NCBI RefSeq assembly: GCF_014196255.1
Contig: NZ_JACIDH010000001.1
Location: forward strand, 496,001-560,000
Direction of reading: 5' to 3'
DNA: 64,000 nucleotides
Source of the DNA: Sphingomonas pseudosanguinis
GTDB lineage: Bacteria > Pseudomonadota > Alphaproteobacteria > Sphingomonadales > Sphingomonadaceae
Positions 63,564 through 64,000 of this stretch are shown one piece after another. How positions within the stretch are numbered: position 1 is the stretch's first letter; the number at the start of each line of letters is the position of its first letter. The notes beneath the pieces were generated by a model that saw only the letters and a program-made list of their open reading frames with translations, made no database searches and was not told the DNA's origin. The translations under genes and the position numbers were made by a program.

Positions 63564-64000
63564 GCCAGCTTCGCTGGATGCCGGGCGACCGGCGCGAGAC
63601 GATGAAGGCGATGATCCGGGTGGATCAGGCCGGCGAATATGGCGCGACCCGCATCTATGCCGGGCAGCTGGCGGTGCTGGGCGACCGGCATCCCGCCTCG
63701 CGCGCGATCCATCACATGGCCGAGCAGGAAGAGCGTCACCGCGCCTTTTTCGACCGGATGATCGCCGAGCGCCGCGTGCGGCCGACGCTGTTCCAGCCCT
63801 TCTGGGACAAGGCGGGCTTCGCGCTGGGCGCGATCACGGCGGCGATCGGGCCGAAGGCGGCGATGGCCTGCACCGCGGCGGTCGAGACCGAGATCGACAA
63901 ACATTATCAGGCACAGCGCGACCAGCTGGGCGACAGCGATCCCGAATTGTCGGACGCCATCGCCGATTTCCAGGCCGAGGAGCTGGAGCATCGCGACCAT
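63560..64000 (+). CDS. coq7: Demethoxyubiquinone hydroxylase COQ7 (3' truncated by window edge)
   Basis: 147 residues visible. COQ7 adds the last hydroxyl in ubiquinone synthesis, using a carboxylate-bridged diiron centre in a four-helix bundle. Iron ligands: Glu in RVDQAGEYGATRIYAGQ, Glu and His in AEQEERHRAFF, Glu in TAAVETEIDKHYQAQ, and Glu/His in QAEELEHRDH at the window edge. The first ATG overlaps the dsbB stop by four bases. Only the last helix residues are missing. Confidence 0.94.
   Translation, partial: MSQLRWMPGDRRETMKAMIRVDQAGEYGATRIYAGQLAVLGDRHPASRAIHHMAEQEERHRAFFDRMIAERRVRPTLFQPFWDKAGFALGAITAAIGPKAAMACTAAVETEIDKHYQAQRDQLGDSDPELSDAIADFQAEELEHRDH

Overview
The window is chromosomal DNA from a high-GC alphaproteobacterium, most likely Sphingomonas or a close relative (order Sphingomonadales). 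This rests on recognised protein families rather than a database search. They include the RpoC, L7/L12, HslV, ThrRS, IF3 and GlnD types, two TonB-dependent receptors, PhaR, a Pit transporter paired with a DUF47 protein, and many intergenic palindromes of the kind seen in sphingomonads. Almost everything looks core chromosomal. I see no transposase, integrase, prophage, CRISPR array, tRNA or rRNA.

Layout. 1-6.4 kb: the 3' two thirds of rpoC, a small unknown gene, a repeat-filled gap, a secreted NTF2-like protein, and rplL/rplJ running convergently towards rpoBC. 6.4-17.5 kb: a phosphate-related region. It holds a PhoX-type phosphatase behind an 11-bp-phased array of Pho half-sites, a Tat-exported lactonase-fold protein, an HPP membrane protein, a TonB-dependent receptor, an AtoE-type fatty-acid transporter, and a DUF47-Pit phosphate uptake pair with its own candidate Pho box. 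17.7-23.6 kb: a complete tripartite heavy-metal-type RND efflux operon. 23.8-25 kb: two very small unannotated genes and a DUF1275 membrane protein. 25.1-30.9 kb: a five-gene operon covering valine catabolism from isobutyryl-CoA to propionyl-CoA. 31-36.3 kb: alanine racemase, then a prolyl-4-hydroxylase-like protein paired with a second, larger TonB receptor. 36.5-39.4 kb: thiolase, a PhaC-like hydrolase and PhaR (polyhydroxyalkanoate metabolism). 39.7-41.6 kb: hslVU.

41.8-49.2 kb: two small paralogous secreted proteins, gloAB, a TPR protein coupled to an ABHD10-like hydrolase, a DUF6356 protein, an Mpl/MurC-like ligase divergent from an LD-carboxypeptidase (murein recycling), and a SIMPL protein. 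49.4-55.5 kb: thrS, infC (probably started at an AUA codon) and glnD. 55.8-64 kb: proA-nadD-rsfS-rlmH-envC, then an unfamiliar three-gene cassette, then ctpA-dsbB-coq7 (the last cut by the window edge). The three cassette genes overlap by ATGA junctions. They encode a lipoprotein, a 282-residue protein with a colicin-like hydrophobic hairpin, and a three-helix membrane protein resembling an immunity protein. The cassette sits between genes I remember as adjacent in relatives, and it is the best candidate here for an undescribed system.

The gaps are colonised by at least seven families of palindromic repeat. Several form ~100-bp inverted doublets resembling REPINs. One family is nested inside another at three separate loci, and a fourth locus holds a 122-bp tandem array. 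A compact three-way-junction palindrome lies between hslU and its convergent neighbour.
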